A stretch of DNA of 64,000 nucleotides from Rhynochetos jubatus (GCA_027574665.1 CM050656.1:16257501-16321500); one strand, 5' to 3'; shown: positions 12,301-27,100, counted from the stretch's first letter. The notes: generated by a model not told the origin, from the letters alone. Made by a program: numbers and translations.

Positions 12301-15300
12301 TTTTGGAAATCAACTTTGCAAAACTGTGCAATACAGTAAATCAGATGGCACTTACCTGACCCTTGGCTGGAGCTGTGGCCCTATAGCATCCCACTGCGAA
12401 TGTGAAGCCAGAAGTATCATACATGTTAGGATACCTCTAGGAATGCAAATCTGGAATCAGTGACTTTGAGGGATCTGAGAAGGGGAAGAAAGGAAATTTT
12501 CAGTTCACTTCATGGAAAACCTTTACTGCAGCTACTTGGGCAGTAGGCAATATGACTTCAATAAGTGTAGTTTCACACAAATGTGTATATCTACTCTTCT
12601 TTTAGTACCACTTCATGAGTGGGCTAGAGCGATTAGAACAATAGAAACTCAGGATCAAGGGAAACGTTGGGAGTTTTGCCTTCTTTTAAAAAATACGTAG
12701 TGAACTAGGCTTAAAGAGAAGCGTAGCGATAGCAGCACAGACTGAAACTTGCTCCAATACTATCCTTTATACTTATAATTTAGGAAGAGAATATTGAAAC
12801 GTATACCTTGTATCATCCCAGTGGGGGCTAATCGCAGTTGGAGATCCTCTTGAATCTGATGAATATTTGTAAACCACCAGCAGGCAGTGTTTACAAAGCT
12901 GTACTACTCGTTGGCAACACTGGAGTTGCTCAGGAGTCACCACCTCTGTGCTTTTACTGAATATGGTTTCCCAAGAGCTCCTGTTATGGAAAAAGACCCG
13001 ATTTCATGCTTTCTGCCACTAATTGCAATCCGAGAGCTTTACTGCTTTATATCAGATTTAACAATAGAGGAACAAGAGAAAAAGCATGACCTTGCCTGTT
13101 TACAGGAAAGGTCTACACTATTTAATACAAATGCTGGCAGATGCTGAGTCCAAAACACAAATTACGCAAATTAAGAAGCTAAGCTTCATATGTGAAATGT
13201 CTATAGCCATTTTTCACTTGGTTTGTTCCCTAAAGCATTTATAGGGCCATTACTTAGGTTTAGCACATAAAGATTTACTGTCACATAATTGTATAGGTAT
13301 CTTACACCAGGAATAACAAAACACACTTATTATTTTTAACAGGCTACCACCTGAATGCAAATGCGATGTGATATAAAAGGAATTAATAAAAATAATAAAT
13401 TATTGCTAAACGTCTACACAGCATAATAATACTCTTCTTCTAATTTAAGTAGATGATACTAAGAAAAAAATATGAAATTAATATACAGGAGATTAGTATG
13501 TGCACTGCTTCCTTATCCAAATAATCAGATGAGCAGCATTTCTCAGTTTTGCCATGCAAAAACTACCTGGTATTCCATCTGATCCTATGGGGTTGGTATT
13601 CTACAATTAAGTACAACTTGCAAAGTGTACCTATAGAAGCATTCCTTTTTGAAATGCAGACCATCATGCTTTTGTTTTCTGAAAAAGCCATTTCTCTTTT
13701 CAAAAATACCCAAGCCCTACCGTACCAATATAAACCTGGTATGTTTTACCACAGAAGATGACGATAGTTCTCTGCACACACCTCAACACACCTGTTTGTG
13801 CAAAATTCTGACCACAGTACAGATCATTCCATCCATTTTAAAGGTCCCTCAGAAGGCTTATTTTTTGGTCAAAACATTATCCAGTAGCACAGATGGTTTG
13901 TAAGCTTGAGGGGTTTTGTTTGTTTCTGAAAGAAGCACTTCATAGAGTGAGGAAAATTGGCTGCATCTGGCTTCAACATAGCATCCAGGATGATGTAGTC
14001 TTGTCCACTGAGATCAGCAGTAGATTTCACAGCCCTGGTGTGGGAAGTTTGTCCTTAAAACAGCAGCAAAGAACCAGCAACTTTACTTCGGCCTAGTGAG
14101 ATTTTTTAAATTATGCTGTATAAGGATGGAATTATGAACATTAATGACTGAAAGATTGGCCAATAAAGATAAGATATAGCTAATTGATTATCCAGCCTGG
14201 CTCCTCAGTCTAGATGCTGTGTTCCAGCTGAAACTGTCTGGTTTTCGTGGTGGGCTGGACAACAGGCGCCCACCAAAGCCACTCTACACGCTGGGCAGGG
14301 CAGTAAAAATGTAATAAAAGGCTCGTGGGTCGCGATAAGGGCAGGGAGAGATCACGCAGCAATTACCGTCATGGGCAAAACAGACTCAACTTGGGAACTA
14401 ATTACCAATCAAATCAGAGGGAGATAATGAGAAATAAAACCAAATCTTAAAGCACCTTCCCCCCACTCTCCCTTCTTGCTGGGCTCAGATTTGCAACCCG
14501 TTTCTTTACGTCCTTCCCCCAGCAGCACAGAGAGGCGGGGAATGGGGGTTGTGGTCAGTCCATCACACAGTTGTGTCTACTGCTCCTTCCTCCTCAGGAG
14601 AGGATCCTCACACTTTTCCCCAGCTCCAATGTGGGTCCCTCCCATGGGGTGCCATCCTTCAGGAGCAGCCTGCTCCAGCCTGGGTCCCCCTGGGGTCACA
14701 ACTCCTGCCAGCAAACCTGCTCCAGCCTGGGCTCCTCTCTCCATGGGGCCACAGCTCCTGCCAGGAGCCTGCTCCAGCGTGGGCTTCCCCTGGGGTCACA
14801 GCTTCCTTCGGGCATCCCCCTGCTCCAGCGTGGGGTCCCCCCTGGGCTGCAGGTGGGTCTCTGCTCCCCCATGGACCTTCATGGCTGCAGGGGCACAGCC
14901 GGCCTCACCATGGTCTGCACCACGGGCCAACGGGGAATCTCTGCTCCAGCGCCTGGACTATCTCCTCCCCCTCCTTCTCCACTGACCTTGGTGCCTGCAG
15001 GGCTGTTTCTCTCGCATCTTCACAAAGGCGAAAAAAAAGGGTTTTTTCCCCTTTCTCAAATATGTTATCCCACCATCACTGATGGACTTGGCCTTGGCCA
15101 GTGGTGGGTCTGTCTTGAAGCTGGCTGGCATTGGCTTGTCAGACAAGGGAAGCTTTCACCAGCTTCTCATAGAAGCCACCCCTGTAGCCCCCCCAGTACA
15201 AAAACCTTGCCATGCAAACCCAATACAGAATTTCCACTGTACATACAGTTATCAAGTGATGCAAGCATTTCTCCTTAATTATTATCTAGATAATGAATTG

Positions 15301-18300
15301 TTTAAGAAATATTGTGTTTAAAGCATGAAAAGTGTTTCATTTCCTAAACAGAATAATTCTACTACTTGAAGAGCTACTATTTGCTTCAATGTATTTTTCT
15401 CAATATTGTTTCCTGTCTGGGTACTTTCCACATGTATTTTTACCTGGAAATTAATCTATTGTCTTCATTCTTTCTTCATGAACTCACATGCTGGGTGGTA
15501 GAAAGCAGCAAGATGAAGTTCTAAGTATTAGTGCTACACATTATTATGTTCTAAATCAATCCATAAATCTCAAAAATGTTGTGGAAGAAAGTCTCCTGAT
15601 AAATTCCTTAAATTCTGGGCTTTGAGGTGTGCGATCACTTTCCTACAATTATGAGGAATTTTATCAGTGAAGAATAATATGTGGCCTGCTATAACAAATG
15701 CTGATTATGAACACTGTCGTATACAGTTACCATAATAACAAAGATTGAGATTTGGAAATATGTATGTGAATTTTAGTGAGCTTATGTATAAATATGCCTG
15801 TGCAACCTCCTCCATGTGCCACACAAATTCAGTTCATACTCCATTATACTGCAGTCCACAGAGCACTGTTACCTAAGGAAACTTCATTTGTTATGCTGTA
15901 ACTTTTGTTTCCATACATTGGTAAGAAATCATGGAGTTCTCACTGGATCCCAAAAAGAGCATCGTGCTTGACTGTACAATATGGCCAATTATGTGTTATC
16001 CTTTTTATAATGATCTGAAGTCAGCTGGTTCTACCAGTTTTCACTTACTAATTTTCATTGTCTATTACACGGTAAAACAAATGCAGCTTTATGAAACCAT
16101 CTACATCACAGTTATTTCACTGAGGTTTTCTTTGTTTCTTTCTTCATTTTGTTTGCTAAAATAGCATATGCCTTGCAGAAATCAAATGCCTTTGATTTCA
16201 GAAATGCAGATTTTGAAGCATAGGATATTGAACTTTTGATATAAGGCCTGATCTTTTTTCCCCCATAGAAAACTTGTATTTGCTACCCAAAGCAAAAACA
16301 TCTGCTTACCTCAGTGCAGACATTTCCAATTCTTCATATACTTAAATGTCCACCAGTGTAGGAAACAGTGAATGTAATTAAGCACAGAAATTCAAACTCA
16401 TTATTTGTAAATCACAGAACTGACACTACATTTCACATGAGAGGTCAGCTGCACTTGTGACTGAATTCTTCCCTTTTAAGTCTTGAGCTCAAATAGATAT
16501 GACAATGATTTCTGTTGATGGTAAGTCCACATTTGACACAGTGGTCTGGCCTCTAAATTGCGCACCACTTAATGAAAGAGTTGACCTAAAGCTCAGATAT
16601 TTTGAAAATTAGACTTTTTCCTTAGATGATTAGATTTGTAAATACATTAATAAATGTCTGATTCCATTACTGAAACTGGTGGCCTAGATTATTAGATTTC
16701 TAATTATACTATATCTTTAGACAGTTTTTAAACAAGTTCAGTATATTACAGAATTCTTTTGGATGAAAATGAGAAACCAAGCATGCCAGCATTGATTGTA
16801 ATTGTGAAGTTATGAAGATTTAAGAAAAATAGGCTTACCCTGAATTACAGAAACAGTTCCATAGACCTTGACCATGGCTCCAAAGCAAGCGATTAAATAC
16901 ACGGTTGAAGAGACGATACAGATGTAAATTTTCAATGTCTGGAGCCTTCCAGACACACTGTAGAACTGCACGAACACTTGTCTTGACTATATCCAAAACC
17001 TAGGAAAGAGTATTCCAAGCAAATGAAAGCAAAGGCATATTGTAAAACCTAAACCCAACTGTTCACTGATTCACTGCACACACAGAGAGATGACTGCATA
17101 GCTATAAATTCCCACAGATGTCTGTGTTTCATTTCTGTGCATTCATCAGCAAACTTTTATGATATGCTCTTTCTTTCAGTAACATTTTGCAAAACCGAAT
17201 CAAAATATTTTATTTTTATTACAGAAAAGTTCATTTCTACTTTTGTAAGCCTGTTCAATACCAGCTCATTTAAATGACAAAAAGGGTTTAACAAGAAACA
17301 AAATGGACACAATAACATACTAGAAGCAACATAATTAACAACCCAAATATTGCATACCAGAATATTATCTCTTCTTTTCCTCCTCCCTTTTAAAATACCA
17401 TCTACTTTATACAGAACTGAAATGTGCTGAAAAGCTACAAGCTGCCTTTGCCTAACATCTGTTGAATCTCAGTGTTACCCTAAAGCAAACCATTTTAGTT
17501 TACTTTTCATGCAGAAAACAGTGTCACAAAGTTAGTAAGAAAATAACCAGCAAGATATTTAAAATAGCAATGTTTATAGAAATGAAAGAGAGTTATTAGA
17601 TACGGACTACACTTAAATGCAAGTGTGTAAAGATGTGGGTGAACAAAACACCAAGCTGCGGTGAGTATAGCACTGAGAGTTTTACCCAGTAAGTTTTACT
17701 AGCTACCCAGTGCACAGACACACTTATCTCTCACATGGAAGGTAAGATTCATCTTGCCTGCTTTTAACATCTGTATGTTCTAAGTCAGGTCTCTAGGTTC
17801 CCTCCATAATCACTGGAGAGAAACAGGCTCCAGAGTGTCTTCGCTTCTGTATATTTAGATACTACCAGTATAACTGGGAATAGTTTTGTGGCCGTAGTAG
17901 TATTTAGGTCCCACCTTGGCAGTCTGAACAGCGTAAAATCTGTCCTACAATAAAGTCTGTGTCACGTGTAACCTAGTAACATGATTTCGGGTAAAGGAGA
18001 CACCCTTACTGTCTCTTTTGCAAAACAGCATCTTCCAAAAAACAGTCAGATGTGAGTGGGTGGTGAACCAATGGGGGTATTCACATATTTGGTATAAGAT
18101 GTTGCAAATTCTAGGATTTAGAAGTACAAGAAGTAGTCCTTGCCCAGGAAACTTTCAGATGTGCATGACAAACTGATTCACACAGTTAAACATCTGACCC
18201 TCAAATGATGAAGGGGATTTAGTAAAACAGTCAAGAATGAAAGCATGGTACAGAACTTCAATTGTTTGAGCCTGCATAACAAACTGTTCATAGAATCCTA

Positions 18301-21060
18301 GAATGGTTTGGGTTGGAAAGGACCTTAAAGACCATCTAGTTCCAACCCCCCTGCCATGGGCAGGGACACCCTCCACTAGACCAGGTTGCTCAGAGCCTCA
18401 TCCAGCCTGGCCTTGGACACTTCCAGGGATGGGGCACCCCCTGCTTCTCTGGGAAACCTGTTCCAGTGCTTTACCACCCTCTTCGTGAAGAATTTTTTCC
18501 TCACACCTAATCTAAATCTCTCTGCTTTCAATTTAAACCTGTTACCCCTTGTCCTATCATTGTTTTTTGTAAATAGTCTGATTAGACATGAGGAAGGACA
18601 CAAAGCATAAATAACCTAAATGCTTGCAAAAGCACAATGGAGCTGTGTAGTAGAGAGAAATGCTTAATGGGCAGAAAATCTGTAGATGCCTAATAATGAC
18701 AACCTTGATGAAATAGGTCATTTACATGTTATTTCAGCTCTCTTTTGAAGACCTAGGATTAGTCTGCATGCATAGGTCTTGTGCTAATTCCATGCACAGA
18801 TGCATCCAATGTGAATATAATGCTGTCCTCTCTGTCAGGAATCTTTACAAATGCAGGTGCCTAACACAATAAAATCACACCTGTGGTCTCTTCCTCCCAA
18901 AGAGTGACATAAAAAGAGTAGTAAATGACAACCTAAGCGTGGTGATATTGTTTAGTGACTGCAGAGCTACACCTAGGTTCGGGACTGCCTCACACTTGTG
19001 GAATGGGTCCAGATTTTCAGACATTCCCTTAGCAGCATTAGACTACTGTCTTAATGCTTCTCAAGCAGCCTTTTCCTTGCCTCTCACCTGATTAAGGCTT
19101 TCCCACAGAAACGGCCAGTAGCTGTGACTGTATACATACATTTGAACCAACTAAGCCCCTACATTACGTAGAGGACCAGCCATACGTTTCTTTGCGATGT
19201 TACACTGAGGAATAGTCATTCCTCTGCATTCCTCTCCCTCTTGTGTAAAACCGAACAATTCCACCAAATAGCGACTCTCTCACTAGTCCCGAAGGCATGT
19301 ACTAAGAGCTATGATGGCAATGTGCAGCATCTTTAGCACCTGGAGTTGAAGAAAACTAAGGACTGATCCTTGCATCTTCGAGCAAGCTGAAAACTGCCAG
19401 GTACGCTGCAAAAACAACTTTCTTGTGGTTTTTACTGTGTTGATATTGCCAATATGCCAGAGGAGAAAACATCCCAGTTAATTGTTCTTAATTAGCAAGC
19501 ATGGCCTCAATCATGCATTTAAAAAAGAGACAAGGCATTGCACAAGAGCTGGAACTTCATGAAACCTACATCCCCATTTTTCAAAGTTAATTTCCCTAGT
19601 TTGCCTTCATCTTTCTGTTTAATTTACATCATTTACTTTAACATAACCAATTATCTAGGTGTAACAGAACAAGATGTTATGAAAGAGCATATTCAAAACA
19701 AGACGTACAGACCCTCTGGTAACCATCAAAACACTTTTAAAGAAATTATGTAAAGTGATGTAACACAAAGCAGTCACAACTCCTCCCATAGAAAAGTTTC
19801 TTTGTCCTAAAGGTCTTGGGAGTCTAAATTTCATTTTAGCATGTATCGATTTCATCAATTTACTCTCAACTGGCTTCTAAAAGCCTCCTGTACCTCTGCT
19901 GTAATATTAGACACTAAGAATATGGGCAGCAGTTTAATTTTTCTACATCATATTGAATAATTCTTAAGAAAATATACCTGTCAGAGATGAACACTGTGAA
20001 ATCTAGCACACTGCCCAGGTATTTTCTTCTCTTTTTAGAACTTCCCAGTAGGTATAATGAAGGGGACTGAGTTTCTGGTTTGTATTTCTCAAAGTTGCAG
20101 AATCCTTTGAGATGGATTCCCTACTTGCATAAATACTCTCCACCTTGAGCTCACTCCTCCTTTACCCACCCCATTGGAATATAAAACATACTTCTTTCAA
20201 ATCAACAAAAGCTTACACATTTGGCAGTCCTCAGCTGCAATGTCATTGTCAAAGTTAATCCGTTTTTATAAACTACCCTTCTAAGAATAACTCTCTGATT
20301 GCTTGAAGGGATTGAGGTTAAAAGCAGTATAAAAAAAAAAAAAAAAGGTAAATCATTTCCAGTGCAAGCAAAGATGAAGGGCCTACTAGTGCTTCAGGAA
20401 TTATGCCTCCTAAGCTGTAAAAGATGTCCTCACAAGAAGAGCAAAGAAATCCACATTTCTGATTGTGCAGTTTTTGCTAATAATGATCTGGCATATCGAC
20501 CTGTATCCTGACTTTGTACACGTGCCCTTGGTTTTACGTGACTGTCAGTTCAAATAAAGGACAGAACCACCCTTATTGTAGAATTTCTGAAATAATACTT
20601 ACAGGAGAAAATTCTGACTAGATTGAAAAGAAAATTTAAAAAACAAACAAAACAAAACAAAAACCAGACAGACACAGGTATATTAAGGCAGATGTCCAAA
20701 AGGAGCTTAGGAAGGGCAATTGAAGAACGTAAAACAGCCTCAGTCCCTCAAAGAGCAGAGGTATCATTCTCCCTGTAACAATTCCTTCCCCCATCTGAGG
20801 CATGACCTGTGGGGAAAGGTTGAACGAGACACTTTAACTACTCGTGTGAGTGTGTGAAAGCCCTCTATCTCAGTCACAGTGATGGGCCCAATCTGGTGAC
20901 TTCTTTCCACACTTGTGGCATCACAGATTAAAGAAAGCAATTCCAGCAACATGTCCCCCATCAGTTTCAACTGTTCCAAAGATTCCTGCTGAAAAAACCG
21001 AGATCTCCATTGCAGCAGCAGTGTGAATTTGGGGCTCTGTTTTCTACATATCCATCCATC

Positions 21061-21123
<63 letters not shown>

Positions 21124-24100
21124 CCCCTCTCCCTCCCTCCTAGAAGCTTTTCCTCCATATCACCACTTTCTACAAGCCCCCACTAAGACTCTCTCTGGTT
21201 TTGGGCAAAAGGCTACGCTTGCCATGTGCACACAACAGAAAAGACCTACATGCAAGTATATTGGGATTGCAGCACTCTTTCCTCTAAAAAAAAATAAGAG
21301 ATCATTTTAAGCAAAGGACTGTTCTGCAAAACAGCTGTAGATCCCAAACAAAAAATGACACAGTTGCAGCCAACGAAGTTGGTTGCTCTGCTGATTCCTG
21401 TCAACGACACAAGAAATAATTCTGCTAAATTACAGATCTGTGCTTCTAGTTGACATGGTTCAAGAAGAATTTGGATTAAGATGAGGCACCTAGATTTCCA
21501 AGTTCTTCAACAGGTCGTGTCTAATTTAGTTTTAGAAAGCTGTGTGGACACATTCCATTTAATATCTGAACTTAACTTGAATAGTCAAATATATTTTTAT
21601 CATATGACATCACATTAAATGGACATGTTTTTCTGTCCAGTATGAAAATACAAGCATTTAATGCAATACTCAGTAAAATACAATTTGAAAGACTGAGGAT
21701 GATACTGATGATTTTATAAAAAGTAATTTTGAGATGAGGATCTGAAATCTTCCTTCCTTCTATAACAATCTACCAACCTTTTCCAATTATAATATTTATC
21801 ATGTATGCAGCATTTTGATTAAGTTACCGTCTTTTATGGTCTATAAAAATAGATTGTGAAACTGAGAGACACAGAGATTAAATGCCTGGAACTGATATGC
21901 TAATCCACATAAATGTGTCAGTGACAGAGGCAGAGAAAGATCCAAAACACTGCTTTAGGGGCACCAAGGTATTAATAACATATAATTTCTGCTACATTAA
22001 AGAAAATAAATATTACACTGGGAAGATGATTTTGTCTGACTGTGACATACAGATATGACTGACATACTACATTATGTCAGTTTTTAAACATAATAAAAAC
22101 TCTCTAGAAGCTGTGCACAACAGTAGCTCCCAGATAGCAGACTGAGTGAGGACAGAATGAGAAACAAATATAATTAGTTCTTTGCAAGACTAAACCAGTT
22201 AGTTGAGCATTATAACAATGTCAATAATCTTTGCTTGGCAGGGCTATTTTTTATTCAACATGATTTGTTGCAATACTGTGGGTCAAAGACTCAAATAACC
22301 AAGTGCAACATCACTGACTCTAATGGAGTTTTAATATGCCTGGTCTGAAACTGCTGACTGGTTTATCCCTAATCAATCAAATCTGCTGAATCAGTCCACT
22401 CCTAAGAATGTTTGCTAAAAATTAGGTATGTCAGCACTAATCATTTGTTTGTTTGCTTTTCTTTCAGCAGACTAATTTTTTAAGAAATAGTTTTTAAAAT
22501 TATATTGCAGGATAATTATGCTTTTCTAAATAAGAAGCAACATAATTTCCTGCAATGGGATTAACTGACATAGATGTTAGCATTAATAGCCAGTATTTCA
22601 GCATCTCAGGCCACTCCCAGGCACTGCCAAACACCAGCAGAAACCCTGTAATGCGCGTACTTCAGACGATCTTCAGAAAATTAAATATGTGTCACTCACT
22701 TTTCGTTGTTTTACAGAATCCAGTTTCACCAACCAATAGGATGCCACTCTTGTTTTATGATACTTCCAGTTATCCATAACCTGCAGTCAATTGCAACACA
22801 AGATAAAAGACATACACATAAAAACAGCTGAAATCTGGCATTTCATTCAGCGGCATTCCTAATGCTAAAAAGTGTGAGCATCTGAAAGAGTCTGTGAAAA
22901 GAACTTTTCTTTAAAAGAAATACAAAAATATTTGCAAATTTCTGTGGCAGCATGTTTGCGAAGATGTGGGCAACCTTTCAGTTTAATCCTACCCTCTTTT
23001 CCTCTTTCTGACAGTCGTACGCTACAAAGCAGGTAGAAACTTTTCTTGACTGACTCAGCTGGGATTCCTTGAACACAGCAGTAAGTTCAATAATGCATAA
23101 CCGTTCATCTATTTAAACTGTGATCTTTTTGGCAGCATAAAGGACATTTAGACGTACCTTGAAAACGTCCATTCTATAAATGATCATATGTGAACTTCAA
23201 CATTCTCCTTTCATGATGCCTAAGTGCTACCAAATAGCTCGAGCTGTGAACATACATTTTTATTTTCATTTTGTTGTTTCATCTTTCCATTCTATTCCAG
23301 ACCTATGACAAGTTCTGCCTCACTGACAACTAATATACCATTACTTGTTTCCTTCCATGATGAAATATTATTTCTCACCAGAAAGTAGCTAAGACCAGAC
23401 AAATTTACAAAAGGGTCCTGCAATAAAGTAGGGCATTTATAACCACGCAAACTTAGGAGGAAGCACCACTAGATGGAGTGCATACACACACGCTCCCATA
23501 CGTACATAAATGCACACACATTGTCACGTCTGAAGGAGAAAATTTAATGAAGCATTTTATTTCTGATTCTAAGATGAGAAACTAAATATGCTAGTTATGA
23601 ATGCTATCTTCCAGAGTCACCCAAATCAATCCTCATTACAAGAGAATTCCTTTCCACTGCGATGTAGTTGCACAGATCACCAGAGACATAATCGACATGG
23701 TCAGAGTTCACAGAGCTAAGGACATTTCCGGAGAGTGAATTAGATTAATTTTAACACACCGTGGACTGTGCATACTACATCAGAATACAGGTGAAAATTT
23801 AAATTACTAGATCCCTCTGTATCTCTGGTAGACTGAGAAAAGAATGTCCCTCTTCATTTTTTTTTTCTTTTCCCAGATGACATTAGTTTCTTTGCCCAAG
23901 ATATTTAAAAGGGATTTAGATACCACTTATTTTCTGCTTATATATCTGAATATTAGGTGTTGCTTTTTAATTGCCCTTTAGATGGGGCATTGTTTCACAT
24001 CTCTGTGATACCAAGTGATGAGGCTCAGGGCAATGCTGGATGTAAGAAAGAGTAAGCTGGGAGACTAGAGGAGCCAAGGAGAATGTGACTGCTGTTCTTC

Positions 24101-27100
24101 ATGACTAGCAAATCTCTAGTTTGCCTTGCAGCACAACTTTCTGAGTTCTCCAGCATGCCTGTTCGAGAGCAAGTTAAACATGTCAGGATCTGTACTAACA
24201 ATATCAGATGAAATATAAACTGTTAATGAATTGTAACATTCTTCTTGGCTTACTTAAAAGTTTGAACTTTCTCCACAATGAAAAACTGAATTTTTCTAAC
24301 CTTGCTGATTGTTTCTCATATATTTTATAAAGACACAGGAATGTTTTCTGTGCTGCTCTTTTAAGGTCAGAAAGTATGGAAAGCTCCAAGGTTTTGAAGT
24401 CTTTTGAATTATCCTGAGTTATGGAAGTTTTATGGCCACAGGAGCTCATGAATCATAAATTGAGCTTTCTACTTTCCTTCATTTTAGTGGCCTAAACAAA
24501 GTGTCTGGCTTGTAATTCTTCTTTCTTATTTATAGATACTTACATCTTCTATAATTAATTCTGATTCTTCTTCTGTTTTTCCTGGGAACTTCATTCTCAT
24601 GTCATTCATAATGAGAAGAGTCTCTTTTGTCAAAGCAACTTCTTGCTCTTTTGTTTTCTGTTGCAGCAAAGACTCACTCTAAAAACCAATATGAAGCAGA
24701 GGAAAAATTTCAGGATCATTAGATCACATTACAAAGATGTTTCCTTGAGAAAAATAAATTTTAAATAGGGTGACATAAAATACATTGTTCAAGTCTATAG
24801 TTCTAATATCAAGTACATAACTAATAGGCACACGTATGCCTCGTGCACTAATGTATCACCATTACTTATAATTGTGAAGAAATTCAGGAAAAACAGTTTG
24901 TTTGAAACAGAATAAACGAATATATATTTGCTATTTATGATGCCCACCATTTAAAATATAAATTTGAAATTTAGATAATGGACTTTGAATTTAAATTCAA
25001 CATAATGAAAGGAAATTTTTAGTCATCAAGAAGTTCCTTCACTGCAACCATTTAACAGAAACTGCCAACTACATGTCATTGTGCCAAGATTTCAGGCAGC
25101 ATTAAAATGTAATGACGTTTTGCTCCTGCTCTGGTCGGGGGTGGGGTCTGACACTGTCGATTGTCCAGGATGTTGTTTAAATCAGTGCTTTTTACAACAC
25201 CAACTTGAGTCCCGATAATATCTGCGGAGGACCACCTCTGGAGGGGTTTGGGGTTTTCTTGAAATCTTAGACACCAGTTAGATGTATTTCTGATCCTCTT
25301 TCTTTCCTTTTGCATATTTTTGTGTTTGCAAGATTAAGTGAGCTTAATTTTAGGTTTTTCAAGAGTGAAAATCAAAATTTTTAGGCAATTCTAAATATTA
25401 GTATTTTGTAAGACCTACAATACTTAATGAAGGATAGTTTTGCCTAAGTAAGTGATAAATATTTTAAAGCTTAACAAAACATTTTGCTAGGTGATATATA
25501 ATAATGTGGCTCAAATAATAAGATAGCAAATATTTCCAAATCCACCTTTGTTTATAACTGCTAGAATAATGTGTCTAATAATTCCCAACAGTAAATGACT
25601 TATTCTAAACTTAGTTTCTGTACCTTTAGTACACTTGGATCTCAGCAGCCTCCAAAAATGGCACTATACTACTCTTCTCTTTCCGAAAGATTAGATAAAC
25701 TAATACTTTATCACACACAAATGATTTCTTCTTAGTAAGTTAGTTTATCAATTCAAATTTTATTCTAGCAATAATATATAGTATATTATTCTTCTTTGCA
25801 AAAATAATTATGAACAGATTCCCATTCACAATACAGTGCTAAATTACAAGTAGTTCTTATCCATTCTGTAAGTAATTTTATTCACATTATTTTAAGAAGC
25901 ATGACCTAAGCTATATCACCCAACTTAATTGTTCTGCATATCAAGATCATTTCTGTGGTGAAGCTTTCTCAATGAAAAACAGAGTATGGTTTCTTACTAA
26001 TGTTAATTTAAGTGACTAGCCCATTTTTAATGTCAGACGGTAAGAGACTGTTTTTAATCTTCCAGTAATTTGTATTTGATATAGAGTTAATGTGAATAGA
26101 AAAATCTATATTAGCCCTGTCTCATTAAACTCTCGGAGTATATCTTGATGATAAAAGGGAACTTTTTAAACTTGAGATAGCTAATGTGATAAAAAATACC
26201 TTTAACGCGTTGTGGTGAAGACACAATCTTAATGTCTTTCCAATTCTATTAGCTGACTTTAAAGATGGAAAACCATGTTAAGGAGTATTTCACAAGATGT
26301 CAGCACACAATTTTAAAGGATCCTTTTTCATCATTTAGACAAAGCCTCACAGGCAAAACAGACAGTGTTCTACCGGATAAAAACGATGATTAGAGATAGT
26401 AAATACTATCAAGCAAGTGCATTAGCATTACAAAAGGATTCCTCACAATCAAAGCTCACCACAATAGAGAAAGGCTTCAAATATGGTTTTGCCCCATCTC
26501 CAGATGAATTATTTGGGTGATGAAATACACAGGTCAGGCACCAAAGCACGAATGGAAACGCAGTGGCACCAGCACTCAATGCAATCCTGGCTGGGGCCTG
26601 ATCCCAGCAAATGCTGCCTAGGGATAAGCGGATGTATGGTCCACCATGCAAACACAAATGAAGAAATGCCTGGGTTGTGAAGGAGATGCCAAAGAGGATG
26701 ACAGTCTGGTCACAAAAGGACGAAAAGTATGGTTCAGAAGTACACTACCACTAACCACACAAAATCTAAACTGCTGGAAGTGTTTAATTTTATCTATTTA
26801 TTCTATTAATTATTTAGTTAGACCACATGAGACTAAATGCTTGTTTGTCTCATGAACAGGCTTCAAAATGAATGAAGTTTTACCTTCACTTTAGAAAAAA
26901 AGATGGCTTCTGAGACAATTATTGCAGTAGCAAATCCTAAAGGTGACAGGAACTATTTATAAATTATAAATTGTTCACTTTGGAAGTAAAGCTCTACTGC
27001 AGTGGTATAGTATATGCAAATCAAGTATAGTAGGTTGAAAATTAATTACACCTTCTACACTGGACACCCATACAAAGTCTTACTAACATTTTATTCCGGT

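Larger units (their letters stand above)
9382..12806 (-). other. TTLL7: TTLL7 intron 19
   Basis: AT-rich, no recognised interspersed repeat. It holds two exon-like intervals on the gene strand, 12356-12436 (in-frame cassette candidate) and 12059-12264 (would introduce a stop). Confidence 0.85.
12981..16838 (-). other. TTLL7: TTLL7 intron 18
   Basis: Contains the GC-rich avian repeat at about 14150-15227; the rest is AT-rich with nothing recognised. Confidence 0.85.
17000..22699 (-). other. TTLL7: TTLL7 intron 17
   Basis: Holds a CR1 fragment (18290-18561), an A16 run at 20331-20346, an AAAC-rich patch at 20638-20664, the (ATCT)n microsatellite at 21060-21123 and an exon-like open frame at 20764-20988. 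Otherwise AT-rich unique-looking DNA. Confidence 0.85.

Noticed and set aside
14476..15278. Three overlapping + strand ORFs of 169, 177 and 235 codons
   Set aside because: They lie inside the GC-rich avian repeat, overlap one another in different frames and are Pro/Ser/Gly-rich from tandem CTCCAGC units; not a gene.
20603..20820. Acceptor TTTCCCCACAG and donor CCT|GTAAGT pairing in intron 17
   Set aside because: The interval contains stops in all useful phases and an AAAC-rich simple repeat; typical pseudo-exon.
21023..21310. ORF with a repeated SIYL pattern
   Set aside because: Produced by translating the (ATCT)n microsatellite.
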